A DNA stretch of 64,000 bases from an uncultured Sulfitobacter sp. (GTDB lineage Bacteria; Pseudomonadota; Alphaproteobacteria; Rhodobacterales; Rhodobacteraceae). Below, one piece after another: positions 26,232 through 35,481 of the stretch. Location: assembly GCA_947492925.1 (NCBI GenBank), contig CANLOQ010000003.1, positions 712,080 to 776,079 of the forward strand, given 5' to 3'. Below the pieces are notes generated by a model. That model made no database searches, was not told where the DNA came from, and saw only the letters and a program-made list of their open reading frames with translations. Within the stretch, counting starts at the first letter, position 1. Each line of letters starts with the position of its first letter. The translations under genes were made by a program, and so were the position numbers.

Positions 26232-27506
26232 ATGACCCAATCCAGTGAAACACCCGTCCTTGACCGCGCACTTGAGCGGCTTGATCTGGCTGATGATGCG
26301 CGCAAGATGCTGCGCCATGCGCATAAACGTATCCAGATGTCCGTGCCGATCCGGCGGGATGACGGCACGCTATCGGTGTTTCAGGCGTGGCGCGTACAGT
26401 ACAATACCGTGCTGGGGCCAGCCAAGGGCGGCGTCCGATTCCACCCCGACATCAATCTGGACGAGGTCACCGAACTGGCGCGCTGGATGACCATCAAATG
26501 TGCGCTGATGGATCTGCCCTTTGGCGGCGGCAAGGGCGGTGTGCAGGTAAATCCAAAGGATCTGTCGCGGCAGGAACTGGAACGTCTTTCGCGGTCTTTC
26601 GTGCGCGAAATGGGTGGGTTGATGGGCCCCGATACGGATATCCCCGCCCCTGACGTGAATACAAATCCGCGCATCATGGGCTGGATGGCCGACGAATACG
26701 ACCAAATCGCGGGCACCCGCACGCCAGCGGCGATCACCGGCAAACCCCTGCCCTTGGGCGGGTCCGAAGGACGTGTGGCCGCGACCGGGCAAGCAGCGCT
26801 CTACGTCTTGCAGGAATGGGCCGACAGGCAGGACCGCGCGCCAGAGGACACAACTGTGGCCGTTCAAGGCTTTGGCAATGCGGGGGCACATTTTGCGATG
26901 CTGGCGCATGAGGCCGGGTTCAAAGTGGTGGCGGTATCGGATTCCGGTGGGGCCATCCACGCAAAGGACGGGCTGGACCCGGCCCCGCTGCACGAGGAAA
27001 AGGAAAAAGGCAAAAGCCTCGACAAGGTCTATTCGGACACGTCCGTCAGCGATGCCGATGCGCATGAACAGATTTCGCCAGAGGATCTGTTGAAACTGGA
27101 AGTCGACGTTCTGGCGCTGGCCGCATTGCAGGATGCAATCACGCAAGACAATGTGGACGATGTGCAGGCAAAAGCCATTCTTGAGATCGCAAATGGCCCC
27201 GTCACCCCCGAGGCCGACACAACGCTTGAGGACCGCGGGGTCACTGTTCTGCCAGACGTGCTGGTGAATGCAGGCGGCGTGACGGTCAGCTATTTCGAAT
27301 GGGTGCAGGGCCGCACCGGGGACCGGTGGTCCGCGCAGGACGTCGAAGACCGCCTGAAGGCGCGGTTCGACCGGATCGCGCCGCAGTGCTTTGACCGCGC
27401 GGAAAAAGACGAAACCTCAATGCGGCAAGCGGCCTATGCCATCGCGGTTGAACGGATATCCGCGGCCATCGAAAGCCGGGGAGATTCGTGTTATTTCAAG
27501 GGGTGA
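26232..27506 (+). CDS. gdhA: Glutamate/leucine-type dehydrogenase
   Basis: A 424-residue Glu/Leu/Phe/Val dehydrogenase. Substrate-binding PAKGGVRFHP (residues 63-72) and the catalytic-lysine motif LPFGGGKGGV (95-104) are intact, as is GPDTDIPAPDVNTN (132-145) with its catalytic Asp. The Rossmann domain has VQGFGNAGAHF (211-221). The enzyme interconverts glutamate and 2-oxoglutarate, probably with NAD. Oddly, the usual PAALENxIT motif of the cofactor domain is altered to LAALQDAIT (296-304), replacing the conserved Pro and Asn. The length and the end VLVNAGGVTVSYFEW are typical. Monocistronic. Confidence 0.9.
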   Translation: MTQSSETPVLDRALERLDLADDARKMLRHAHKRIQMSVPIRRDDGTLSVFQAWRVQYNTVLGPAKGGVRFHPDINLDEVTELARWMTIKCALMDLPFGGGKGGVQVNPKDLSRQELERLSRSFVREMGGLMGPDTDIPAPDVNTNPRIMGWMADEYDQIAGTRTPAAITGKPLPLGGSEGRVAATGQAALYVLQEWADRQDRAPEDTTVAVQGFGNAGAHFAMLAHEAGFKVVAVSDSGGAIHAKDGLDPAPLHEEKEKGKSLDKVYSDTSVSDADAHEQISPEDLLKLEVDVLALAALQDAITQDNVDDVQAKAILEIANGPVTPEADTTLEDRGVTVLPDVLVNAGGVTVSYFEWVQGRTGDRWSAQDVEDRLKARFDRIAPQCFDRAEKDETSMRQAAYAIAVERISAAIESRGDSCYFKG

Positions 27507-27569
27507 ACAGGCTGTGGCTGAAGACCTGTTCGATGTCTGAGGCAAAAAACGCCGAAACTATGCCCGCCC

Positions 27570-28988
27570 CTAACCGGCGCGCAAAACCGCGCCGGGGTTC
27601 ATGATGCCCGCCGGATCAAGCGCCGCCTTGATCGCCCGCATGGCCGACAGCTTGGCCGGATCGCCGTAATGCTCAAGGTCATCCACTTTGAGCCGCCCGA
27701 TGCCATGTTCGGCGCTGATCGAACCGCCCATTTCGTGCACCAGATCATGCACCGCCCGTTTGATCGCTGGACGCAGGTTTTCGTAGTCGTCACGCGATTT
27801 GCCCGGTGTCGGAAAGACATTGTAGTGCAGGTTCCCGTCCCCCACATGACCAAAGCAGTTGATCCGGAAATCCCCCAATCCGGCCAACGTCTCGCCGCCC
27901 TTGGTGATGAAATTAGGGATGGCGCTGATCGGCACGGATATATCATGGCTTGAGACGGACCCGATCCGCCTGTTGGCCTGCGGGATCATCTCGCGCACGT
28001 GCCAGAAATCGGCGGCTTGCTGCGCGCTTTGGGCGATCAGCCCGTCAGACACAAGACCCGCCTCATGAGCAGTCGCAAAAAGAACCTCAAGACTTTGGTC
28101 AGGATCACCCGTGCCACTGACCCCAATCTCGATCAGAACGCACCATTCGGGCGGGGTTTCAAACGGATGGCGCACGTCGGGAAATGTCTCGCTCAGGAAA
28201 TCAAAACCCTGCCGGTGGATCAATTCAAACGCGCTGATCGTTTCGCCCAACTGGGTGCGCGCAAGCGACAGCAGATCAAGGGCGGCAGCGGGGTCGTTCA
28301 CCACCAGCAAGGCGGTGCCGCTGCGCGCGGGTCTGGGAAACAATCTGAGCGCGGCTGCGGTGATCACGCCCAGCGTGCCCTCAGCGCCGATCAGAAGGTG
28401 GCGCAGGTCATAGCCGGTGTTGTTCTTGCGCAGGCGGGTCAACCCGTTCCAGATTTGCCCATCCGGCATCACTGCTTCCAACCCCAGACACAGATCGCGC
28501 GCATTGCCGTAGCGCAGCACACCCGTTCCACCCGCATTTGTCGCCAGATTGCCGCCAATGCGCGCTGTGCCCTGTGCCGCCAGCGAAAGCGGGAAGAGAC
28601 GGTCGGCTTCCTCGGCGGCCTGTTGCACGTCCGCAAGGATCACACCGGCCTCAGCGATCAGTACGTTTTCATCCGTATACACCGCGCGCACCTTGTTCAT
28701 CCGCTCAAGCGACAGGATCAAAGGCGCAGGACCATCCGAAGCGATTTGTCCACCAACCAACCCTGTGCCGCCGCCGTAAGGCACCACGCCGACACGCGCT
28801 TGACCGGCGTGCCGGATAAGCGTTGCGACTTCGTCAACAGTGCGGGGCAGCGCCAGCAGCGCCTCCTGTCCCGCGTAGCGGCCGCGCGGTTCATCAAGAT
28901 AGCGGGCATCGGCCTCGCGGAACACATCCTCGGGCAGGTGTTCACTAAGGCGGGTGCGAAAGGCGGTATCGGCAGGTTTTAATGTCAT
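27570..28988 (-). CDS. FAD-linked oxidase (D-lactate/glycolate-type dehydrogenase)
   Basis: A 472-residue flavoprotein from the ATG at 28988. The FAD-binding (PCMH) domain has VVPYGGGTGLVGGQ and QGTARIGGNLATNAGGTGVL, and the C-terminal oxidase domain has CFGHVGDGNLHYN and SISAEHGIGRLK, both conserved in the GlcD / D-2-hydroxyglutarate dehydrogenase group. It oxidises a D-2-hydroxyacid; which one cannot be decided. The frame remains open to 29156, but the additional residues show no conservation. The gene is alone, with the metallo-beta-lactamase gene starting 235 bases further up. Confidence 0.88.
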   Translation of the reverse strand: MTLKPADTAFRTRLSEHLPEDVFREADARYLDEPRGRYAGQEALLALPRTVDEVATLIRHAGQARVGVVPYGGGTGLVGGQIASDGPAPLILSLERMNKVRAVYTDENVLIAEAGVILADVQQAAEEADRLFPLSLAAQGTARIGGNLATNAGGTGVLRYGNARDLCLGLEAVMPDGQIWNGLTRLRKNNTGYDLRHLLIGAEGTLGVITAAALRLFPRPARSGTALLVVNDPAAALDLLSLARTQLGETISAFELIHRQGFDFLSETFPDVRHPFETPPEWCVLIEIGVSGTGDPDQSLEVLFATAHEAGLVSDGLIAQSAQQAADFWHVREMIPQANRRIGSVSSHDISVPISAIPNFITKGGETLAGLGDFRINCFGHVGDGNLHYNVFPTPGKSRDDYENLRPAIKRAVHDLVHEMGGSISAEHGIGRLKVDDLEHYGDPAKLSAMRAIKAALDPAGIMNPGAVLRAG

Positions 28989-29223
28989 ATCCCTTGATCC
29001 TGTGTGGCACAGCGAAATGCAAGCCGCGATCATGTCACATGCAGGCAGAGGGCGGGCCGCTTCTGAAAACGTACAGGGAAGCCTGTGGTCAGATAGTTCA
29101 GGTGCCTTTGAGTTTTCCGGTGCTAAAGATGGCTTCGGCTGCGGTGTTTCTGGCACCCGCAGGTTTCAGTTTCGAGACAAACAGCCCCCCCCTGCCAAAG
29201 GTGGACCGCGCTGCCGGCAGCGT

Positions 29224-30042
29224 CTATCTGGGCACATTCAAATACGCAGGGCGCAGCACCATGATAGTGGGTCGTGACGGCAGCCGGTCCAGCGAAACCG
29301 CTAAAGAGGGGCCACCAGTCCGCACGATTGAAAATTCGCCCTGCATTCCATCCAAAAACGCTTCAAGCGCGAAGTCGGAAAACCAGTGCATCGGAATAAC
29401 GATTGAGGATTTGAGCCGCTTGAGCACCGCAATCATCGTGGGTTGATCCAGCGTGTAGCCGCCATCGACGGGGGCCATCACCACATCAAGCCGCCCCAGC
29501 GCCGCATATTGGGCCGGATCGGGGGCGTGGTGCAAATGCCCCAGATGCCCAATGCACAGCCCCGCCATTTCGAATACAAATATGGAATTGCCTTCGGCCT
29601 CAACGCCCGCAAACTGCGACCGGATGTCGGTTGAAACATTCCTGACCAGTACTTCACCCAAATCTAGGTGGTGATCTATGCCTTCGCCAAAATCCCCCCA
29701 ACCCGGCAGCACATGTGGGATTGCGGGATCAGGAAAAGCGGTCCAGTGGCTGTCATGGGCGTGGTTCATTGTCACGACATCGGGAATCAACGGCAGCGTG
29801 CCGGTGAAACCGGTATAGTCGGTCACGATATTCAGGCCACCGTGGCTGCGCACCAGAAAGGACGCATGGGCGATATAGTGCAAAAGCACCTCCTCGCGCT
29901 CCACGTCAGGCAGGTTGGCCGGGGTAACATAGGCCACGCCGGGGGCCGCGTCAGCAAGGGCGATGCAGTGGCTTGGGGTGCGGTCCTGCGCGAGAGCCGG
30001 GGCGCAGACCAAAGCAAGTAACAAAGCAAGATAGCGGGTCAT
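29224..30042 (-). CDS. Exported metallo-beta-lactamase-fold hydrolase
   Basis: A 272-residue protein from the ATG at 30042. The first 18 residues are a signal peptide (MTRYLALLLALVCAPALA). The metal site is an HAHDSHW version of the HxHxDH motif, followed by IGHLGHLHH and MAPVDGGYTLD. This belongs to the UlaG/RomA-like part of the superfamily. It acts in the periplasm. The substrate is unknown; no resistance gene context is present. It is divergent from the small gene at 30412 with 369 bases between. Confidence 0.85.
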   Translation of the reverse strand: MTRYLALLLALVCAPALAQDRTPSHCIALADAAPGVAYVTPANLPDVEREEVLLHYIAHASFLVRSHGGLNIVTDYTGFTGTLPLIPDVVTMNHAHDSHWTAFPDPAIPHVLPGWGDFGEGIDHHLDLGEVLVRNVSTDIRSQFAGVEAEGNSIFVFEMAGLCIGHLGHLHHAPDPAQYAALGRLDVVMAPVDGGYTLDQPTMIAVLKRLKSSIVIPMHWFSDFALEAFLDGMQGEFSIVRTGGPSLAVSLDRLPSRPTIMVLRPAYLNVPR

Positions 30043-30411
30043 CTGACACCTCCTGCGCCAGAGCGTATCACGTCCCGGCATTCTGTCACCTCACCTTTGC
30101 TGCGTCATCATGCCCCTGCGCAAACGTCTTTTGAGTAACAGACAGGTCTGCAACTACGGCTTCCTGCTTTAATCTGCGGATGCGCTGCTGTCGTACACGC
30201 TTGCTTATTTGCAGTCACCGAACCGGGAATTCCTGCCCGCGTATTCAGCATCCGGCGCCGGACCTTTTCAATTCGAGCCAAAAAGCCGAACGGGACCGCA
30301 CTGGCCCATTGACAGAACTCTCCCGCTGGGGTGGTATTGTTGTGCATCGGGTCCAGCCAGACCACGCCACGGTGCAAGGGACATGCGTTACGACACTGCG
30401 ATTGGAACCAC
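30043..30411. other. 369-base gene-free interval
   Basis: I see no convincing gene on either strand. A likely promoter for the gene at 30412 is described separately. The remainder has no clear hairpin with a T tract and no known riboswitch that I recognise. Confidence 0.5.
30309..30340 (+). promoter_or_regulatory. Possible sigma-70 type promoter for the 30412 gene
   Basis: A perfect TTGACA (30309-30314) is followed by TGGTAT (30332-30337) at 17 bases or TATTGT (30335-30340) at 20. Neither -10 candidate is ideal. It would give a leader of about 65 bases before the ATG at 30412. Confidence 0.4.
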
Positions 30412-30648
30412 ATGCCCGAACACAACCGAACCCGCAAACACCCGGCAGAACACATTATTCAGTTGTCGCGTCTGCCTGTGCCCGAATACATCCACCGCTC
30501 CCGTCAGGAACGTGCCCTTGGCGATTCCATGATGATCCTGAATGCCGCTTTTCTGCGCGGTGCGCCCCGCGCGCATGAAACCACACAAGAAGGATTGTTG
30601 CGGCTGGGTTTTGTCAAACGCAGCCGCGCGGCTGCGGGCAAGCCCTAA
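30412..30648 (+). CDS. 78-residue protein of unknown function
   Basis: A small basic protein from the ATG at 30412, opening MPEHNRTRKHPAEHIIQLSR. The middle, PVPEYIHRSRQERALGDSM, and the end RRHE-poor tail LLRLGFVKRSRAAAGKP look like a real, structured small protein. There is no signal peptide or membrane segment, and I recognise no family. The upstream TTGACA element supports a separate transcription unit. Its stop codon overlaps the converging stop codon of the GNAT gene by three to four bases. Confidence 0.6.
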   Translation: MPEHNRTRKHPAEHIIQLSRLPVPEYIHRSRQERALGDSMMILNAAFLRGAPRAHETTQEGLLRLGFVKRSRAAAGKP

Positions 30649-31229
30649 CCCGCGTCCGTCTTGCCACGTCGGTCACTGCGCAATGCCGCGTATAGCACAT
30701 GGGTCCGCCAGCGTCCGTCAATCTGAAGATAGCTTTGCGCCACACCTTCGTATTTGAAACCTGTCTTTTCCAGCAACCCGCGGGATGCAGCGTTTTCCGG
30801 CAGGCAGGCAGCTTCGATCCGGCTGAGATCAAGCCGGTTGAACGCCTGATGCACAACCGCATGGATCGCTTCACGCATGTACCCTTGCCGCACAAAAGCC
30901 TCGCCAGTCCAATAGCCCAGCGTGCCCGATTGGGCAGGGCCGCGACGGATGTTATCCAGGGTGATCGCCCCCAGCAGCACATCATCATCGCGCCGGAACA
31001 GGAACAGTGGCAGGGCGGTGCCGCTGCTGATGGATTTCTGGGCCCAGTAGACCCGATTGGTGAAGGCCTTTCGCATCAGATGGTCTTCGGCCCATGCCGG
31101 TTCCCATTTGCTCAGAAACGCTCTGCTGCGGGTTCTGAGTGCGGTCCATTCACGAAAGTCCGCGTGGATCGGTGGACGCAGGGTCAACCGTTCCGTCTCG
31201 ATCCTGAGCTTGCGCCGCAGCGACAACAT
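30645..31229 (-). CDS. GNAT family N-acetyltransferase (RimJ/RimL type)
   Basis: A 194-residue protein of the RimJ/RimL branch. It opens with RKLRIETERLTLRPPIHAD and has GTLGYWTGEAFVRQGYMREA (about 105-124), the acetyl-CoA loop region of ribosomal-protein acetyltransferases. It acetylates protein N termini or small molecules; the substrate is not known. Its start overlaps the last base of the M16 peptidase stop, so it is the distal gene of the ctaC-to-M16 run. Confidence 0.88.
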   Translation of the reverse strand: MLSLRRKLRIETERLTLRPPIHADFREWTALRTRSRAFLSKWEPAWAEDHLMRKAFTNRVYWAQKSISSGTALPLFLFRRDDDVLLGAITLDNIRRGPAQSGTLGYWTGEAFVRQGYMREAIHAVVHQAFNRLDLSRIEAACLPENAASRGLLEKTGFKYEGVAQSYLQIDGRWRTHVLYAALRSDRRGKTDAG

Positions 31230-32491
31230 CAGGCAGCGCGACGGGTTTGCAGGGCATCCAGCCCCGGTGCAGTTTCTACCGGACCATAAAGTGCCAGCGC
31301 GGCGGGGGCCGCTTCGGCCATGCGCTGCGCCAGGTCGCGCACGTCACCGGTGGTGACCGCATCGATTTTTTCGATGGTTTCGGACAGCGGCGGGATGCGG
31401 TCCCATATCTGGATCAGGCGGGCCAGACGTTCGGCGCGGTTTGACGGGCTTTCCAGCCCCATCAGTAACCCTGCTTTCATCTGCGACCGCGCACGCGCCA
31501 CCTCGGCGGGCGACATATCGTTGGCGGCGCGCTTCATCTCATCGATGGTAATTGTCGCAAGCTCTGGCAATTGTTCGGCAGAGGTTCCGGCATAGATGGT
31601 CGTCATACCGGTGTCGGCATAAGCCCCGGCCTGCGCAAAGATCGTGTAGCACAACCCCCGGTTTTCGCGAATCTCCTGAAACAGGCGCGAAGACATGCCA
31701 CCACCCAGTGCGGACGCATAGATTTGCGCCACATAAATATCATCGGCGCGGTAGCCGGGAGACTCAAACCCAAGCGCAAAATGCGCCTGTTCCAGCTGTT
31801 TGACCTGCCGCATCTCGCCGCCCTGAAAACGCGCGGGCTGCACATCGAACAGGGGCTTGGGGGGCATGTCACCAAACAGATCCTCGGCAAGCCTGACGAT
31901 GGCGTCGTGATCCACCGCACCGGCGGCCGCAAGGGTCATCTGTTCGGGTCCGTAATGCTGCGCGATAAAGCCCTGCAAATCTGACTGGGAAAAGCTAGAG
32001 ACCCGCTCGGACGGGCCAAGAATGGTGCGGCCCAGTGGTTGGCCGGGATAGGCTTCTTCCTGCAACCAGTCAAAGATGACGTCATCCGGTGTATCCAGCG
32101 CCTGCCCGATCTCCTGCAGGATCACACCACGCTCTACCTCAATCTCGTTTGGATCAAGTATCGGATTGCGCAGGATATCCGCGATCACATCCAACCCCAG
32201 CGCCACGTCATTTTCCAACACGCGAACATAGTAGGCCGTGACTTCCCGGCTGGTATAGGCGTTGATGTAGCCGCCCACGTCTTCGATGGCTTCGGCAATC
32301 TGGAGCGATGTGCGTTTGGCCGTGCCCTTGAACGCCATATGTTCAAGAAAATGCGCGATGCCGTTTTGCTGCGGTGTCTCGTGTCGTCCCCCCGCAGAGA
32401 CCCAGACGCCAATAGAGGCAGAGGCCAGACCGGGCATATGCTCGGTCACGATGCGAAAGCCGTTGGATAGCCGGTGTTCTTGCAAGCTCAT
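31229..32491 (-). CDS. M16 family zinc peptidase (mitochondrial processing peptidase-like)
   Basis: A 420-residue peptidase. The inverted zinc motif HFLEHMAFKGT (HxxEH, near residue 47) is intact, and the second Glu is in the segment EIEVERGVILQEI. The rest, with GLESPSNRAERLARLIQIW, matches the alphaproteobacterial counterparts of the mitochondrial processing peptidase beta subunit. There is no signal peptide, so it is cytoplasmic. It overlaps thrC by four bases (ATGA), a gene order conserved through many alphaproteobacteria. Confidence 0.93.
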   Translation of the reverse strand: MSLQEHRLSNGFRIVTEHMPGLASASIGVWVSAGGRHETPQQNGIAHFLEHMAFKGTAKRTSLQIAEAIEDVGGYINAYTSREVTAYYVRVLENDVALGLDVIADILRNPILDPNEIEVERGVILQEIGQALDTPDDVIFDWLQEEAYPGQPLGRTILGPSERVSSFSQSDLQGFIAQHYGPEQMTLAAAGAVDHDAIVRLAEDLFGDMPPKPLFDVQPARFQGGEMRQVKQLEQAHFALGFESPGYRADDIYVAQIYASALGGGMSSRLFQEIRENRGLCYTIFAQAGAYADTGMTTIYAGTSAEQLPELATITIDEMKRAANDMSPAEVARARSQMKAGLLMGLESPSNRAERLARLIQIWDRIPPLSETIEKIDAVTTGDVRDLAQRMAEAAPAALALYGPVETAPGLDALQTRRAA

Positions 32492-33876
32492 GTGTTCAGC
32501 GCCCCGGTGATATGTGCCTTGAGCGCCTCAAGGTCATTGGCCACCCGTGTCAGGCGCTCTTCGCGCTCAAACAAGTCAGCCATGCGCGCGGGCAGTGGCG
32601 GGCGGATGCCGGTTGCGGCCTCGACCGCATCAGGGAATTTTGCGGGATGCGCGGTGGCAAGGGTGATCATCGGGGTTGTTCCGCCGCGCTGCTCCTCCGC
32701 CACTTTGACGCCAATCGCGGAATGCGGGCACAGAAGTTCACCGGTCGTGTTAAGCGCACGGGTGATCATCGCGCTGGTCTCTTCTTCCGAAGCGCGACCG
32801 GAGGTATAAATTGCCTGCAACGCCTGCATCGCACCTTGGCTCACGTCAAAACCGCCCTGCCCCAGTTCCGCCATCAATTGCGCCACGGCATTGCCATCGC
32901 GATCGTAGGCGTCAAAAAGCGCCCGTTCAAAGTTTGAACTGACCTGAATGTCCATCGACGGGCTGATAGAAGGATGCACGCTGCCCTTGTGATATCCCTG
33001 CCCCTTGAGGCACCGGTCCAGAATGTCGTTCTGGTTCGTCGCCACGACCAAATCCCTGATCGGCAGCCCCATCCGCTTGGCGATATATCCCGCAAAGATG
33101 TCCCCGAAGTTTCCGGTGGGCACGGTAAAGCTTACCTCGCGCGCAGGCGCGCCCAGAGATACCGCAGCGCTGAAGTAGTAGACGACCTGCGCCAGCACAC
33201 GGCCCCAGTTGATCGAATTCACACCGGCGAGCCTTACCCCATCCCGAAACTCGAAATCGTTGAACATATCCTTGAGCCGCGCCTGACAATCATCGAAATC
33301 GCCATCGACAGCCAAAGCATGCACGTTGGATTCGGTGGGCGTCGTCATCTGGCGGCGCTGAACTTCGCTGACGCGCCCGTGAGGGTAAAGGATGAAAACA
33401 TCGACGTTGTCCAACCCCCGGAACGCCTCAATCGCAGCAGAGCCGGTATCGCCCGACGTGGCACCCACGATGGTGACACGTTCGCCTTTGCGGCCCAATG
33501 CCTTTTGAAACATCTGACCGATCAGCTGCATGGCGAAGTCCTTGAACGCCAGCGTCGGTCCATGAAAAAGCTCAAGCAAAAAATGGTTCGGGGCAAGCTG
33601 CACCAGCGGCGCACGGGCGGTATGGCCAAAGTTGGCATAGGCGTTGCTGATCAGGGTACGGAACTCATCCTCTGTGAATGTATCCCCAATAAATGGGTAC
33701 ATGACGGTAAAGGCGATGTCCTCGTAGGATTGCCCGGCCATCGCCGCGATCTGATCGGTGCTGAGCGTCGGGATTGTTTCCGGCACATAAAGCCCGCCAT
33801 CCCGGGCAAGGCCGGTCAACATGGTGTCTTCGAAATTCAGGGCAGGTGCCTTGCCACGGGTGGAGATATAGCGCAT
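32488..33876 (-). CDS. thrC: Threonine synthase
   Basis: A 462-residue enzyme from the ATG at 33876 (MRYISTRGKAP, the usual opening). The pyridoxal phosphate lysine is in GPTLAFKDFAMQLIGQ. The phosphate loop is in VGATSGDTGSAAIEAF and substrate contacts in TVPTGNFGDIFAGY. It turns O-phosphohomoserine into threonine. The frame extends to 33963 over the end of SURF1, but that part is not conserved. It is downstream of SURF1 by five bases and part of the oxidase operon by position only. Confidence 0.95.
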   Translation of the reverse strand: MRYISTRGKAPALNFEDTMLTGLARDGGLYVPETIPTLSTDQIAAMAGQSYEDIAFTVMYPFIGDTFTEDEFRTLISNAYANFGHTARAPLVQLAPNHFLLELFHGPTLAFKDFAMQLIGQMFQKALGRKGERVTIVGATSGDTGSAAIEAFRGLDNVDVFILYPHGRVSEVQRRQMTTPTESNVHALAVDGDFDDCQARLKDMFNDFEFRDGVRLAGVNSINWGRVLAQVVYYFSAAVSLGAPAREVSFTVPTGNFGDIFAGYIAKRMGLPIRDLVVATNQNDILDRCLKGQGYHKGSVHPSISPSMDIQVSSNFERALFDAYDRDGNAVAQLMAELGQGGFDVSQGAMQALQAIYTSGRASEEETSAMITRALNTTGELLCPHSAIGVKVAEEQRGGTTPMITLATAHPAKFPDAVEAATGIRPPLPARMADLFEREERLTRVANDLEALKAHITGALNT

Positions 33877-33881
33877 TTGGA

Positions 33882-34559
33882 TCAGCTTTCGGTGGGTGCG
33901 GCGCGGCGGCGGCGCAAAAACAGCAAGGACATGGCAAGCCAGATGGCCGCCAGCGAAAACCACGTGATGGCGTATTGCAGGTGGTCGTTGGGGATGCGGC
34001 TGGTGTCGACGGGAAAGGGCGCCACGGACGGGTCATCACCGGTCAGTGTGCGCGCGACAATCAAGACCGGTTCGGTATCCAACGCTGCAGCCATCGCCGG
34101 AACGTCACGCGCAAACCAGATGTTCCGGTCGGTATCCGGCGCAGGCGTAAAGCCATCGGTCTCTTGTGGCCACTGGAGGTTACCGGTGACGTTCACCTCT
34201 TTTTTGGGCAGCGTGGTCTCCGGCGCGTCTACCGGGACGAATCCCCGGTCCAGCAAAACGCGCCGGTCGCGGGTCTCCAGTGCTGTGATCAACCGGTATC
34301 CCGCACCAACATCTTTTTGCGAGACCAGAATGCGCAGGGTATCGCCCGTCATCGTTCCCGTCACGGCAACGGGCAAATAGGCATCGGTCTCTGGGTCGGG
34401 CATCGCGGGTACCGCAACCGGTGCTGCCAGAATACGCGCGTCAATTTCTGCAATGACCCCTTGCTTCCAGGCCAATCGCTGAAGTTGCCAGATGCCCAGC
34501 GATAACAGGATCGCGGCACCGCCAAGGCCAATGATAATGAGGAAAAGCACGCGGCTCAT
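33882..34559 (-). CDS. SURF1 family cytochrome oxidase assembly protein
   Basis: A 225-residue membrane protein with an N-terminal helix (LFLIIIGLGGAAILLSLGIW, residues 5-24) followed by QLQRLAWKQGVIAEIDARI, and a C-terminal helix near 200-217. The periplasmic domain contains VLLDRGFVPVD and NDHLQYAITWFSLA, the SURF1 landmarks. SURF1 helps supply heme a to subunit I of aa3-type oxidase. It lies 100 bases after coxC. Confidence 0.93.
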   Translation of the reverse strand: MSRVLFLIIIGLGGAAILLSLGIWQLQRLAWKQGVIAEIDARILAAPVAVPAMPDPETDAYLPVAVTGTMTGDTLRILVSQKDVGAGYRLITALETRDRRVLLDRGFVPVDAPETTLPKKEVNVTGNLQWPQETDGFTPAPDTDRNIWFARDVPAMAAALDTEPVLIVARTLTGDDPSVAPFPVDTSRIPNDHLQYAITWFSLAAIWLAMSLLFLRRRRAAPTES

Positions 34560-34659
34560 GCAGCAGTCTCGGCATCAATGAAAAAGCGCGCGACATCCCG
34601 TATCGCGCGCCTTGGGTTTTCTTTGATCAGGGCCACAGATGCAACCCCACTTTGCCCGG

Positions 34660-35466
34660 TCAGGAAGGGATGCCCCAGACGTAGACGGCAAAGAACAGGA
34701 ACAGCCAAACCACATCAACAAAGTGCCAGTACCAGGCCGCGGCCTCAAATCCGACGTGCTTTTCCGGGGTGAAATCCCCCTTCATCGCACGGATCAGACA
34801 GACCCCCAGAAAGATGGTTCCGATGATCACGTGAACACCGTGGAAACCCGTGGCCATAAAGAAGTTTGAGAAGAACTTGTCCCCACCAAACTCCCAGCCT
34901 TTGTACAGCAGGTATGAATACTCATAGGCCTGCAGCGCGGTGAAGGCGATGCCAAGGATGATCGAAATTGCGAGACCCGCAATCAGGTCCTTGCGGTTGT
35001 TCTCGTGGACCAGCGCATGGTGCGCCCATGTGACCGCACAGCCCGACAGCAACAGCAGCAGAGTGTTGATCAGCGGCAGGTGAAAAGCGTCAACCTGATA
35101 GATTTCTGGCGGGATGTACTCTGACCCGACGTATTCGTTCATAGGGTAAAGCGCGTGTTTGAAGAAAGACCAGAACCACGCGGCAAAAAACATCACTTCG
35201 GACATGATGAACAGGATGAAACCGTAGCGCAGGCCCAGACGCACAACGCCGGTGTGATCACCAACCCGGCTTTCCACCACAACGTCGCGCCACCAGCCGA
35301 ACATCACATACAGAACGCCGACAAAACCGATCCAGAAAAGGAAAGGTGTAACATCGTGCATCCACAGCACCGCCCCGAAGAGCATGACGAAGCCCCCGAG
35401 CGAGCCCAGAAGCGGCCAGGAGGATGGGGCTAGGATATGATAGTCATGGTTCTTTGCGTGGGCCAT
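34660..35466 (-). CDS. coxC: Cytochrome c oxidase subunit III
   Basis: A 268-residue inner membrane protein with seven helices, full length for aa3 oxidase subunit III. It opens with [20 protein letters not shown]. Conserved elements are [31 protein letters not shown] and [16 protein letters not shown], which includes the residues of the proton-uptake region. It lies 15 bases downstream of ctaG. The subunit I gene (ctaD/coxA) is not in this cluster. Confidence 0.96.
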   Translation of the reverse strand: MAHAKNHDYHILAPSSWPLLGSLGGFVMLFGAVLWMHDVTPFLFWIGFVGVLYVMFGWWRDVVVESRVGDHTGVVRLGLRYGFILFIMSEVMFFAAWFWSFFKHALYPMNEYVGSEYIPPEIYQVDAFHLPLINTLLLLLSGCAVTWAHHALVHENNRKDLIAGLAISIILGIAFTALQAYEYSYLLYKGWEFGGDKFFSNFFMATGFHGVHVIIGTIFLGVCLIRAMKGDFTPEKHVGFEAAAWYWHFVDVVWLFLFFAVYVWGIPS

Positions 35467-35481
35467 GTTGTGCGTCCCTTC

